NCBI RefSeq assembly: GCF_017876095.1
Contig: NZ_JAGINM010000040.1
Coordinates: 1 to 36,010, forward strand
Source: Azospirillum agricola
GTDB taxonomy: Bacteria; Pseudomonadota; Alphaproteobacteria; Azospirillales; Azospirillaceae
Direction: 5' to 3'
Length of the DNA: 36,010 nucleotides
The notes under the pieces were generated by a model that was not told where the DNA came from, searched no databases, and was given only the letters and a program-made list of their open reading frames with translations. The translations under genes and the position numbers were made by a program. Shown here piece after piece: positions 16,536-23,886 of the stretch. Numbering within the stretch: position 1 is the first letter of the stretch; each line of letters starts with the position of its first letter.

Positions 16536-17495
16536 ATGGGCCTTCTGATCGACGGCCGCTGGCACGACCGGTGGTACGACACCAAGAGCACCGGCGGCGC
16601 CTTCGTCCGCAGCGAGGCCCAGTTCCGCGACCGGGTGTCGGCGGACGGCTCCACCGGCTTTCCGGCGGAGGCCGGCCGCTACCACCTGTTCGTGTCGCTG
16701 GCCTGCCCCTGGGCGCACCGCACCCTGATCTTCCGCGCCCTGAAGGGGCTGGAGGACGTCATCGGCGTCACCGTGGTCGATCCGCTGATGCTGGCCGAGG
16801 GCTGGACCTTCTCCAGCCCCGACCCCATCACCGGATCGACCCGCCTGCACGAGATCTACACCAGGGCGGATCCCGGCTACAGCGGGCGCGTCACCGTCCC
16901 GGTGCTGTGGGACAAGGCGACCGGCCGGATCGTGAACAACGAGTCGGCGGAGATCATCCGCATGCTGAACCGCGCCTTCGACGCCTTCACCGACCGCCGC
17001 ACCGACTACTGCCCGCCCGAGCTGCTCGACGAGATCGACCGCACCAACGCCTTCGTCTATGAGCGGGTGAACAACGGGGTCTACAAGGCCGGCTTCGCCA
17101 CCGCCCAGGACAAGTACGAGGCCGCCTTCGACGCGCTGTTCGCGGCGCTGGACGAGCTGGACGAGCGCTTGGCGACGCAACGCTGGCTGGTCGGCAACCG
17201 GCTGACCGAGGCCGACTGGCGGCTGTTCACCACGCTGGTCCGCTTCGACGCCGTGTATGTCGGGCATTTCAAGTGCAACCTGCGGCGCATCGCCGACTAC
17301 CCGCACCTGTCGGGCTACCTGCGCGACCTCTACCAGACGCCGGGAGTCGCCGGGACGGTGGATTTCGACCACATCAAGCGGCATTACTACGGCAGCCACG
17401 CCACCATCAACCCGACCGGCGTGGTTCCCAAGGGGCCGGCGCTGGACCTCGGCGCCCCGCACGGCCGTGGCCGGCTGGGTCCCGATCCCGCCTGA
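16536..17495 (+). CDS. yqjG: Glutathionyl-hydroquinone reductase (Xi-class glutathione transferase)
   Basis: The protein has 319 residues. The motif ACPWAHRTLI places the catalytic cysteine at residue 57, diagnostic of Xi-class/YqjG/PcpF enzymes, which remove glutathione from glutathionyl-hydroquinones. Further family blocks are VVDPLMLAEGWTF, VPVLWDKATGRIVNNESAEIIRM and the C-terminal RFDAVYVGHFKCNLRRI. Together with WrbA it forms a logical pathway: quinone to hydroquinone, and rescue of the glutathione adducts formed on the way. The start has GGGGAG and AGGA upstream. The symbol is given by family; the Azospirillum gene may carry another name. Confidence 0.95.
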   Translation: MGLLIDGRWHDRWYDTKSTGGAFVRSEAQFRDRVSADGSTGFPAEAGRYHLFVSLACPWAHRTLIFRALKGLEDVIGVTVVDPLMLAEGWTFSSPDPITGSTRLHEIYTRADPGYSGRVTVPVLWDKATGRIVNNESAEIIRMLNRAFDAFTDRRTDYCPPELLDEIDRTNAFVYERVNNGVYKAGFATAQDKYEAAFDALFAALDELDERLATQRWLVGNRLTEADWRLFTTLVRFDAVYVGHFKCNLRRIADYPHLSGYLRDLYQTPGVAGTVDFDHIKRHYYGSHATINPTGVVPKGPALDLGAPHGRGRLGPDPA

Positions 17496-17552
17496 CGGTC
17501 CGGCGTGACGTTTCGCCCTCCCGACGGTTGTCCCGCAAAAGGATGATCCATC

Positions 17553-17927
17553 ATGGGAGTGCACCGCATGCGCAAGATCGCACCCTGCCTGGGGCTGGCC
17601 GTCGCCGGCCTGCTTGCCCTGTCGTCGCCCGCTCCCGCCCAGTCGCAGAACAACGGCTGGGGCGGGGCGCTCGATCAGTTGAACCGGGCGGTCAACCCGG
17701 ACGCCTACCCGCAGGACCGCAACGCCCAGGATCGCGGCGCGACCCGCGACGACCGCCGCTACGAGGGGTCCTCCAACGACCGCAGCGCGAACGCCGGTCC
17801 CTACCGCCGCTACTCCGACCGCGACCTGCGCGACCAGTACGACCGGCTGGTCGACGAGCAGCGCCAGATGCAGCGCGACCGCCGGGCGATGGAGGAGGAG
17901 ATGGAACGGCGCGGCCTGCGGCGCTGA
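17553..17927 (+). CDS. Small secreted/periplasmic protein of unknown function
   Basis: The protein has 124 residues with a clear Sec signal peptide (basic MRK, then a hydrophobic run CLGLAVAGLLALSS and cleavage after APAQ, about residue 34). The mature part is polar, rich in Arg, Asp, Gln and Asn, and ends in a charged helix (DEQRQMQRDRRAMEEEMERR). An AAAGGA precedes ATG 17553; an in-frame ATG at 17568 would leave a more standard signal peptide. No family is recognised. A GC-rich stem-loop follows its stop. Confidence 0.75.
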   Translation: MGVHRMRKIAPCLGLAVAGLLALSSPAPAQSQNNGWGGALDQLNRAVNPDAYPQDRNAQDRGATRDDRRYEGSSNDRSANAGPYRRYSDRDLRDQYDRLVDEQRQMQRDRRAMEEEMERRGLRR

Positions 17928-17940
17928 CCGGACGGAAGGA

Positions 17941-17972
17941 GCACCAGCGCCGGGATGGCCGGCGGCTGGTGC
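17941..17972 (+). terminator. Terminator-like stem-loop after the small periplasmic gene
   Basis: GCACCAGCGCCGG (17941-17953) pairs with CCGGC-G-GCTGGTGC (17959-17972), with one bulged G and a five-base loop. It begins 14 bases after the stop codon. No T-run follows, so it may be a factor-dependent or attenuating structure. Confidence 0.45.
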
Positions 17973-18002
17973 CGGGAAGCTTCGGGGACGGCCCTTGCGC
18001 CG

Positions 18003-18094
18003 TCCACGCTCCCCGCAGGGAGGGCGACGCGCAACGAAAAGCTCCTGCTTGGGCGCCCACTTGTTTCAATCCACGCCCCCGCACGGAGGGCGAC
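18003..18094 (-). CRISPR. Minimal type I-C-like CRISPR relic: one full repeat, one spacer, one degenerate end repeat
   Basis: On the minus strand a 32-base repeat runs from 18094 to 18063. It starts GTCGCCCTCCGTGCGG, has the inverted GC arms, and ends in GGATTGAAAC, the form typical of type I-C repeats. A 34-base spacer follows (18062-18029) and then a second copy (18028 to about 18003), which matches through the GTCGCCCTCC...GCGTGGA part with one extra base and one mismatch but has lost the 3' TTGAAAC. A degenerate last repeat is normal at the leader-distal end. No third repeat is found at the expected distance beyond 18094, and no cas gene is in the window. Frames through the repeat spell the familiar SVRGRGLKQ peptide. 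Confidence 0.7.
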
Positions 18095-18220
18095 TCCCAT
18101 TCCTTATCCACTTGTCCAAGAACCCACAATCCCCGCTCTGACGCGAACCCCGCTCCGCCGGTTCCCGTCCATGCCGCCGGATGGCGTTCCGCAGGCTCAA
18201 CCCATTGATGCCAAAAAGCT

Positions 18221-18259
18221 GCGAACCTGCCAGGGTTTTTCTGGCCGCTTGGGGTTCGC
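18221..18259. repeat. Nested inverted repeat
   Basis: GCGAACC (18221-18227) pairs with GGTTCGC (18253-18259), and inside it GCCAG (18229-18233) pairs with CTGGC (18241-18245) around a GGTTTTT loop. No gene abuts it. It could be a structured RNA, a terminator of a lost transcript or a mobile-element scar. Confidence 0.35.
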
Positions 18260-18539
18260 ACACACCGGAAGCCGACGGGGTGGTGCCGCGCCGTTCCGGT
18301 TGACCGGCACTCCGTGGAACATCCTAGCCGAAACCCGCGGCAAAAACCAAACTTCCAGGTTGCCCGCAAAAACTCATACTCACTACAAGTGACGTGTTGC
18401 TCTTTTCCAACAATCGCTTTCTTCTCGCTCAAATACTGGTACCGACATGTGGGAGATCCCTCAATGTTCACCCACAGCTTGTTCCTTACGGTCATGTCCA
18501 AATATTGTCACGGGAATCCGCTTGATTAATAAAAAACTA

Positions 18540-18566
18540 ACCAAAAGGCTTAGGACCCCGTTAAAG
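18540..18566 (+). promoter_or_regulatory. Putative control motif TAACCAAA-N13-CGTTAA upstream of the beta-helix gene
   Basis: TAACCAAA at 18540-18547 and CGTTAA at 18561-18566 are separated by 13 bases. The same pair with the same spacing occurs at 27101-27127 before the GH5 gene. The motif lies 82 bases before the ATG here and 78 bases before it there. It could be a promoter or an activator site. Confidence 0.45.
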
Positions 18567-18621
18567 TCCATAAACCAACCTCCGGATGCAACGTCATTCT
18601 GCGGCATCCTGGAGGTTCATC

Positions 18622-21600
18622 ATGGCAAGCGCAACCGACGGCCTGATCGAAGTTGTCTTCGCGGTCAACGCCTGGGGTTCGGTCGCGGGCGGGAAATGGC
18701 CGCATTTCGTCCTCAAGCTCGACGGCGCCGTCATCGGCGACGCGACCGTCGCGTCCGTCACGCAGTCCCGCTACGTCTTCACCGCCAAGGTCCCGGCCGA
18801 CAAGGCGCACAGCCTGCAACTGATCTACGACAACGACGACACGGTGAACGGCGTCGACCGCAACCTGTTCGTCAAGTCCTTCGAGATCAACGGCAAGAGC
18901 ATCCTCGCCATCGACCCCTCGGTCAAATACGACACCGGCGCCATCGACGGGCTGAACGTCATCGCCGGCCAGACCGAAATGTACTGGCCGGGCGCCCTCA
19001 ACGTCGCCCTGCCGAAGGAGCTGTTCGCCGCGGCCCCCACCATCCCGGCCGAGCCGCCCCCCGCCACCATGACCAGCCAGATCACGGTCAAGGCCTGGGG
19101 GGTGAGCGCCGGCGGCGTGCCGCCGCACTTCAAGCTGCTGGTCGACGACGTGGTGATCGGCGACGCGCGGGTTTCCGCCACCTCGGCCACCGACTACACG
19201 TTCTCGGTCGATCTCGACCCGAACGAAGCCCACAAGATCCAGATCTGGTACGACAACGACGCCACCGTGAACGGCGTCGACCGCAACCTCTACGTCAAGT
19301 CGATCGACATCGACGGCCAGACCATCGCGGCGACCTCCGAGATGGCCTCCTACGACAAGGGCGCCGTCGACGGCAAGTACGTCGTCGCCGGACAGGAGGG
19401 GCTGTTCTGGGGCGGCGCCCTGACCTTCGGCGTGCCGGAGGAGTATTTCGGCGGCCCCTACGTTCCGCCGCCGCCGCCTCCCCCGCCGCCGGTGCTGACG
19501 CCGACCGAGATCGTCGTCAACGCCTACGGCACCTCGGCCGGCGGCGTCGCCCCGCACTTCAAGGTTCTGGTCGACGGGCAGGTGATCGGCGACGGCCGCG
19601 CCACCACCGGCAGCGTCACCCCCTTCACCTTCAAGACCGACCTCGACGCCACCAAGGGCCACACGGTCCAGGTCTGGTACGACAACGACAGCACGGTCAA
19701 CGGCGTCGACCGCAACCTGTTCGTCAAGTCGGTCAGCATCAACGGCCACAGCGTCGCCGCCACCGACAGCATCGTCACCTACGACAAGGGTGCCGTGGAC
19801 GGCAAGGACGTGGTCAAGGGCCAGGAAGGGCTCTATTGGGGCGGCGCGCTGAACATCAAGGCCGGCGCCGAGCTGTTCGCGCCGGCCCCGCCCGCCCCGC
19901 CGCCGGCCCCGACCAAGCCCGCCTTCTACGTCGCCACCAACGGCAAGGACACATGGTCGGGCAAGCTCTCGGCCCCCAACGCCGACGGCACCGACGGCCC
20001 CTTCGCCAGCCTGGAGAAGGCGCAGGCCGCCATGCGGGCCGACGCATCCATCGACACCACCTACATCCGCGGCGGCACCTACCACCTGACCAAGACGCTG
20101 GAGCTGACCTCGGCCGACAACGGCCACAGCTTCCAGAACTACCCCGGCGAGAAGCCGGTGCTGAGCGGCGGCGAAAAGGTCACCGGCTTCGTCAGCGAGG
20201 GCAACGGGATCTACAGCGCCAAGCTGTCGACCGCCTCCTCCCTCGACCTGACGGTCGGCGGGGTGCGCCAGCATCTGGCCGAGAAATACGCCTACGACAG
20301 CGCCGACGTCACCAGCGGCTGGAAGTTCGCCGACGCGGCGGCGGCCGGCCCCAGCGGCTCGCAGATCCGCTTCCACAGCGGCGAGGTGAGCGCGTCGGAC
20401 ATCCAGTCCGGCACGCTGATCCAGGTGATGGACGCCGAGCGGCTGGGCGACACGCTGACCAGCATTTCCAGCTTCAACGCCGCCACCCGCACGCTGGTGC
20501 TGAAGAACGGCGCTTCCCTCCCCTTCGCCGAGGGCACCACCTACAAGCTGCTGAACAACGCCGCCTACGTCGACCAGGCCGGCGAGTTCGCGTGGCGGCC
20601 CGGCGACGGCAAGCTGGTCTACAAGGCGGCGAGCGCCGATTTCGAGGCGTCCGGCGTCGAGGTCGCCCGGCTCGGCACGCTGATCCGGCTGAACGGGTCG
20701 AGCAACGTCACCATCGACGGGCTGTCCTTCGTCAACACCAAGACCGACGGCAACGCGCTGGAGCTGATCAAGGCGTCGGGCAACCACATCAGCGACAACA
20801 GCTTCCTGAACGTCGGCACGGCGATCAAGCTGACCTCGGCCTCGTCCAACAACAAGATCGCCGGCAACAGCCTGAACCATCTGGCCGACAGCGGCATCGA
20901 GCTGGAGGGGCGCAGCAACGGCAACCTGATCTACGCCAACAGCATCAGCAACATCGGCGAGGTGCGCAAGGCGGTGGCCGGCATCATCGGCACCGGGGTC
21001 GACAACAACGTCATCTCCAACAACGACATCGACCACAGCGCCCGCTACGGCATCTCGCTGAAGGATTACGGCGGCACCACCAACACCGCCAATTACAACA
21101 ACATCATCCAGTACAACAAGATCTCCCACACCGGGCTGGAGACCGCCGACGGCGGCGCCATCGAGATTCTCGGCCGGTCGAGCACCGACAGCGGCCTGAT
21201 CATCCAGGGCAACCGCATCGAGCACGCCGGCGGTCTGGCCACCAGCAACGCCGACCAATGGCTGCACGGCCAGAAGGGCTTCGGCATCTATCTGGACGAC
21301 ATGGCCGGCGGCGTCACCGTGCGCGGCAACTTCATCAAGGACGCCGACTGGGCCTCGGTGCAGATCCACGGAGGCGACAACAACGTGGTGACCAACAACT
21401 TCGCGGTCATCGCCAGCAACAAGGAGGACTTCATCCGCGTCGAATGGCAGCCGGTGCATGGTGCCGTCGGCATGCCCTACAACAACACCATCACCGGCAA
21501 CATCGTGCATGGCACGCTGCCGCTCGACGACTACATCGAGCTGCTGACCGCCAACAACCCGGTGATCGACCGCAACCTCGTCCACAACGTGCCGACCTAC

Positions 21601-21774
21601 GGCGACAACGACGTGATCGGTAAGGCGATGTTCAACAACCCCTATTACGGGGACTACTCGCTCCAGGCCTCCTCCCCGGCCTTCGCCATGGGGATCCACG
21701 ACCTCGCCTGGAGCAAGATGGGCATCGTCGGCCTGGACGCGGCCGGGATGCTCGTCTTCTGGGACGGGGTGTGA
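18622..21774 (+). CDS. Large polysaccharide-active beta-helix protein with three CBM60-like xylan-binding modules
   Basis: The protein has 1050 residues; GGAGG lies seven bases before ATG 18622. Three similar modules (about 5-125, 152-280, 295-420) each contain the block YDND(x)TVNGVDRNL(F/Y)VKS and most contain YDKGAVDGK..V.GQEGL(Y/F)WGGAL, the pattern of Ca-dependent xylan-binding domains (CBM60 type). Pro-rich linkers separate them. From ~433 to the end is a right-handed parallel beta-helix that opens FYVATNGKDTWSG and YIRGGTYHLTKTLEL...YPGEKPVLSGGEKVTGF, resembling the start of GH141-type and related pectate-lyase-fold enzymes, followed by many N-rich turns (NNTITGN, NNYIxxN-like). No Sec signal peptide is present, so export would need another route. 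Function as a hemicellulose- or pectin-acting enzyme is inferred. Confidence 0.88.
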   Translation: MASATDGLIEVVFAVNAWGSVAGGKWPHFVLKLDGAVIGDATVASVTQSRYVFTAKVPADKAHSLQLIYDNDDTVNGVDRNLFVKSFEINGKSILAIDPSVKYDTGAIDGLNVIAGQTEMYWPGALNVALPKELFAAAPTIPAEPPPATMTSQITVKAWGVSAGGVPPHFKLLVDDVVIGDARVSATSATDYTFSVDLDPNEAHKIQIWYDNDATVNGVDRNLYVKSIDIDGQTIAATSEMASYDKGAVDGKYVVAGQEGLFWGGALTFGVPEEYFGGPYVPPPPPPPPPVLTPTEIVVNAYGTSAGGVAPHFKVLVDGQVIGDGRATTGSVTPFTFKTDLDATKGHTVQVWYDNDSTVNGVDRNLFVKSVSINGHSVAATDSIVTYDKGAVDGKDVVKGQEGLYWGGALNIKAGAELFAPAPPAPPPAPTKPAFYVATNGKDTWSGKLSAPNADGTDGPFASLEKAQAAMRADASIDTTYIRGGTYHLTKTLELTSADNGHSFQNYPGEKPVLSGGEKVTGFVSEGNGIYSAKLSTASSLDLTVGGVRQHLAEKYAYDSADVTSGWKFADAAAAGPSGSQIRFHSGEVSASDIQSGTLIQVMDAERLGDTLTSISSFNAATRTLVLKNGASLPFAEGTTYKLLNNAAYVDQAGEFAWRPGDGKLVYKAASADFEASGVEVARLGTLIRLNGSSNVTIDGLSFVNTKTDGNALELIKASGNHISDNSFLNVGTAIKLTSASSNNKIAGNSLNHLADSGIELEGRSNGNLIYANSISNIGEVRKAVAGIIGTGVDNNVISNNDIDHSARYGISLKDYGGTTNTANYNNIIQYNKISHTGLETADGGAIEILGRSSTDSGLIIQGNRIEHAGGLATSNADQWLHGQKGFGIYLDDMAGGVTVRGNFIKDADWASVQIHGGDNNVVTNNFAVIASNKEDFIRVEWQPVHGAVGMPYNNTITGNIVHGTLPLDDYIELLTANNPVIDRNLVHNVPTYGDNDVIGKAMFNNPYYGDYSLQASSPAFAMGIHDLAWSKMGIVGLDAAGMLVFWDGV

Positions 21775-21814
21775 CGCTGACGGGGTAAGCCCCCCGTCCC
21801 TGTCCGCCGACGCC

Positions 21815-21872
21815 GGGCGGAGCGCTGTTTTCCCCAGGGACAGGTTCCCGCGTGGAAAGGAGCGCTCCGCCC
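21815..21872. terminator. Long nested stem-loop after the beta-helix gene
   Basis: GGGCGGAGCGCT (21815-21826) and AGCGCTCCGCCC (21861-21872) are perfect 12-base arms. Inside them TTTCC pairs with GGAAA, and GGGA with TCCC. It begins 40 bases after the stop codon at 21774. There is no T-run, so it may be a terminator, an mRNA-stabilising structure or an intergenic palindromic element. Confidence 0.55.
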
Positions 21873-22049
21873 ATGCCGTTTCAGTCTTTCCCGATCCAAC
21901 CTCCGCCGATTCCGCAATCCGGGTATCCCCGGCTTGGCCGTTGCACCGCAGCGCACCATATGGGAACCCTGGCGGCAACGCGGCCGCCGGCCGGGGCCGG
22001 CGTTGGGTTGGGCGTTGGGTTTGGACTGCGCGGACAGAGACCGTTCTCG

Positions 22050-22808
22050 ATGATCTCCATGAAGATGACGACCGCCCTGGCGCTGCTGGGCATCCTTGCG
22101 GCGACGGCGAACGCCGCGCGGGCGCAGGAGGACACCCAGCCCAAGTTCGGTCCGGACACGGTGCCGATCACCCGTGCCGCCGAGTATGTCCGCACCGCCC
22201 TGGCGCCGGACTATTGGGCGCTGTCGCCCTTCTACGTGCCGCAGGCGACGGGCGCCGCCTGCTCGCTGGCCAGCGTGACGATGATGCTGAACGCGCTGCG
22301 CGGCGTGCCGGATCTGGCCTCGGAGCGGCTCGTCACCCAGAAGCAGCTTCTCGACGCCGTCGGCGACGACCGCTGGCGCGAGGCGGTGGGCGAGAACGGC
22401 GAGGGCGTCTCCTTCACCGAACTGGAGCTGTATGTCCGCCGCAGCCTGGACGCCTACGGCCTGACCGCCGCCGAGGTCGAGGTCTTCCGCCCGCGCGACG
22501 CCTCGCCCGAGACGCTGGCCGAGCTGCGCCACATCCTGACCGAGAACGAGGAGAGCGCCGGCGACATCATCATCCTGGCCTACGACCAGGGCACGCTGAC
22601 CGGCGAGCCCGGCTTCGGCCACATCGCCCCGCTCGGCGCCTACGACGCGGCGAGCCGGCGGGTGCTGGTGATGGATCCCGACCGGAGCTGGTACGTGCCC
22701 TACTGGTCGAGCGACGTGAAGCTGCTGGAGGCCATGCTGAAGCCCGACCGCGCCGACCCGGAGGGCAGCGGCCTGATCCGCGTCCGCACCCGCCGGGTCT
22801 CCGGCTGA
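22050..22808 (+). CDS. Exported phytochelatin-synthase-like cysteine peptidase
   Basis: The protein has 252 residues from ATG 22050 (MISMKMTTALALLGILAA), with a Sec signal peptide cleaved near ARAQ. The core matches the phytochelatin synthase fold (papain-like clan): FYVPQATGAACSLASVTMMLNALRG with Cys71 at the catalytic position, FGHIAPLGAYD with His191, and VLVMDPDRSWYVPYW with Asp209. The 18-residue His-to-Asp spacing equals that of known phytochelatin synthases (His162/Asp180). Bacterial members such as the Nostoc protein are short like this one and mainly cleave glycine from glutathione or its conjugates. A periplasmic glutathione- or conjugate-processing role is inferred. Upstream in-frame ATGs (from 21852) would add a non-coding-looking leader. 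It converges with the next small gene. Confidence 0.82.
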   Translation: MISMKMTTALALLGILAATANAARAQEDTQPKFGPDTVPITRAAEYVRTALAPDYWALSPFYVPQATGAACSLASVTMMLNALRGVPDLASERLVTQKQLLDAVGDDRWREAVGENGEGVSFTELELYVRRSLDAYGLTAAEVEVFRPRDASPETLAELRHILTENEESAGDIIILAYDQGTLTGEPGFGHIAPLGAYDAASRRVLVMDPDRSWYVPYWSSDVKLLEAMLKPDRADPEGSGLIRVRTRRVSG

Positions 22809-22818
22809 GGCCGTTCCC

Positions 22819-23163
22819 CTATTTGATCTCCTGGCTGCTCAGATCCGACGGGTTCTGCGAGCGGGTCGGCTCGTTGTCCTGGTCGGGCTCGCTCGCCAGC
22901 CAGTTCGGGCGCGGCACCGGGTTGCCATTCAGGTCGGGCGGCGCGCGGCGCACGGCGGCCAGCGCCTGCTGAAGCTCGGCGCTCTGGGTGTCGGCGTTGG
23001 TCGCCGGGTTCGGCGGACGGGTGCCGTGGGGGTCGGGCTGCGGTTCCTGGCTCTTCAGGATGTTGGGATCCTGGGCCAGCGCGTCCTTGGTGGCGGCGTC
23101 CTCGGCCGCGGCGCCAAAGGCCAGCAGGCCCGACAGGAAAAGGGCGACGATGGTGATGCGCAT
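22819..23163 (-). CDS. Small exported protein of unknown function
   Basis: The protein has 114 residues. MRITIVALFLSGLLAFGAAAED is a clean signal peptide. The mature part is hydrophilic and disordered-looking, with many Pro, Asn, Gln and Asp residues (SQEPQPDPHGTRPPNPATN, ASEPDQDNEPTRSQ) and one helix (SAELQQALAAVRRAPPDL). No known domain. Its stop is ten bases from that of the convergent phytochelatin-synthase-like gene, and it is divergent from the DUF3305 gene. Confidence 0.78.
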   Translation of the reverse strand: MRITIVALFLSGLLAFGAAAEDAATKDALAQDPNILKSQEPQPDPHGTRPPNPATNADTQSAELQQALAAVRRAPPDLNGNPVPRPNWLASEPDQDNEPTRSQNPSDLSSQEIK

Positions 23164-23319
23164 CGGCGGGGTGCCTCGTTCGGAACAGGGGGCGGGCGGG
23201 AACGTCGGAAAGACGGCGCTCCGAAGGAAACAACAGGGCGCGGGCACCAACGCTCCCGCCCGGCGTTGTAACGGGAACCGGATCCCTCCGCTCCGGCCCG
23301 TCCCTTCCGGAGCACGCCG

Positions 23320-23886
23320 ATGCCCCGCACCACTCCGCCGCCCGATCCCAACCTCTCCGGCTCCGCCCTGCCCGGCGGATCGCCGGACCGCGGCCAGCGC
23401 CGCAACGTCGGCGTCGTCGTCGAACGGCGCCGCGTGGACAATCCCTGGGTCGAGGCGTCCTGGCAGCCGACCGCGCTCATCCCGCCCAGTCCCGACCGGA
23501 CGGACTGGAGCCTGATCGACGAAGGTCCCGGCTGGGCCCGCTACTACGCCGGCGCCGCCGAGATCGCGCTGTTCCCCAGCGAGGCGGAGAACTACAAGCA
23601 CAACCTCGACAGCGGCCGGCCGACCGCCTACGTCATCCTGCGGCCGGGCGGCGGGCCGCTGGGCGTCCGACTGCTGGCGGTCACCGTCGATCCCGGTGAG
23701 ATCGACACCCATTCCGAGGCGGGCGACGACCTGATCGAGCCGCTGCCGCTGCCGTCGGCGCTGGCGCTGTGGATGGACGGCTTCGTCGCGCGGCACTTCG
23801 TCGACCGCCCCTTCCACAAGCGCAAGCGCGACCGCGCCGACACCGAGGCGCTGGCCCGCCGCAAGCCGGAGCGCGGCGATGGCTGA
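23320..23886 (+). CDS. DUF3305 family protein
   Basis: The protein has 188 residues. The core VGVVVERRRVDNPWVEASWQPTALIP, the block IALFPSEAENYKHNLDSG and YVILRP...VTVDPGEIDTHSEAGDDLIEPLPLP are the pattern of DUF3305 proteins. In other proteobacteria these are encoded beside DUF3306 and formate dehydrogenase or other molybdoenzyme genes. The biochemical role is unknown. It overlaps the next gene by eight bases, so the pair is translated together. No formate dehydrogenase gene is visible in the window. Confidence 0.85.
   Translation: MPRTTPPPDPNLSGSALPGGSPDRGQRRNVGVVVERRRVDNPWVEASWQPTALIPPSPDRTDWSLIDEGPGWARYYAGAAEIALFPSEAENYKHNLDSGRPTAYVILRPGGGPLGVRLLAVTVDPGEIDTHSEAGDDLIEPLPLPSALALWMDGFVARHFVDRPFHKRKRDRADTEALARRKPERGDG

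Larger units (their letters stand above)
17928..18621. other. Gene-free stretch of 694 bases containing hairpins and a CRISPR relic
   Basis: No convincing gene is present. The stretch holds a terminator-like stem-loop (17941-17972), a degenerate and a full CRISPR repeat around one spacer (about 18003-18094), a nested inverted repeat (18221-18259) and then about 300 bases that are clearly less GC-rich than the surroundings (about 18320-18620), ending with the putative control region of the beta-helix gene. Open frames across it are accidental. Confidence 0.75.

Noticed and set aside
17692..18501. A 269-codon minus-strand open frame across the gene-free stretch
   Set aside because: It contains the SVRGRGLKQ peptide produced by translating a type I-C CRISPR repeat and otherwise lacks coding character.
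21852..22049. N-terminal extension of the phytochelatin-synthase-like gene
   Set aside because: The added 66 residues would place the signal peptide inside the protein and include the arm of a stem-loop; the start at 22050 gives a normal signal peptide.
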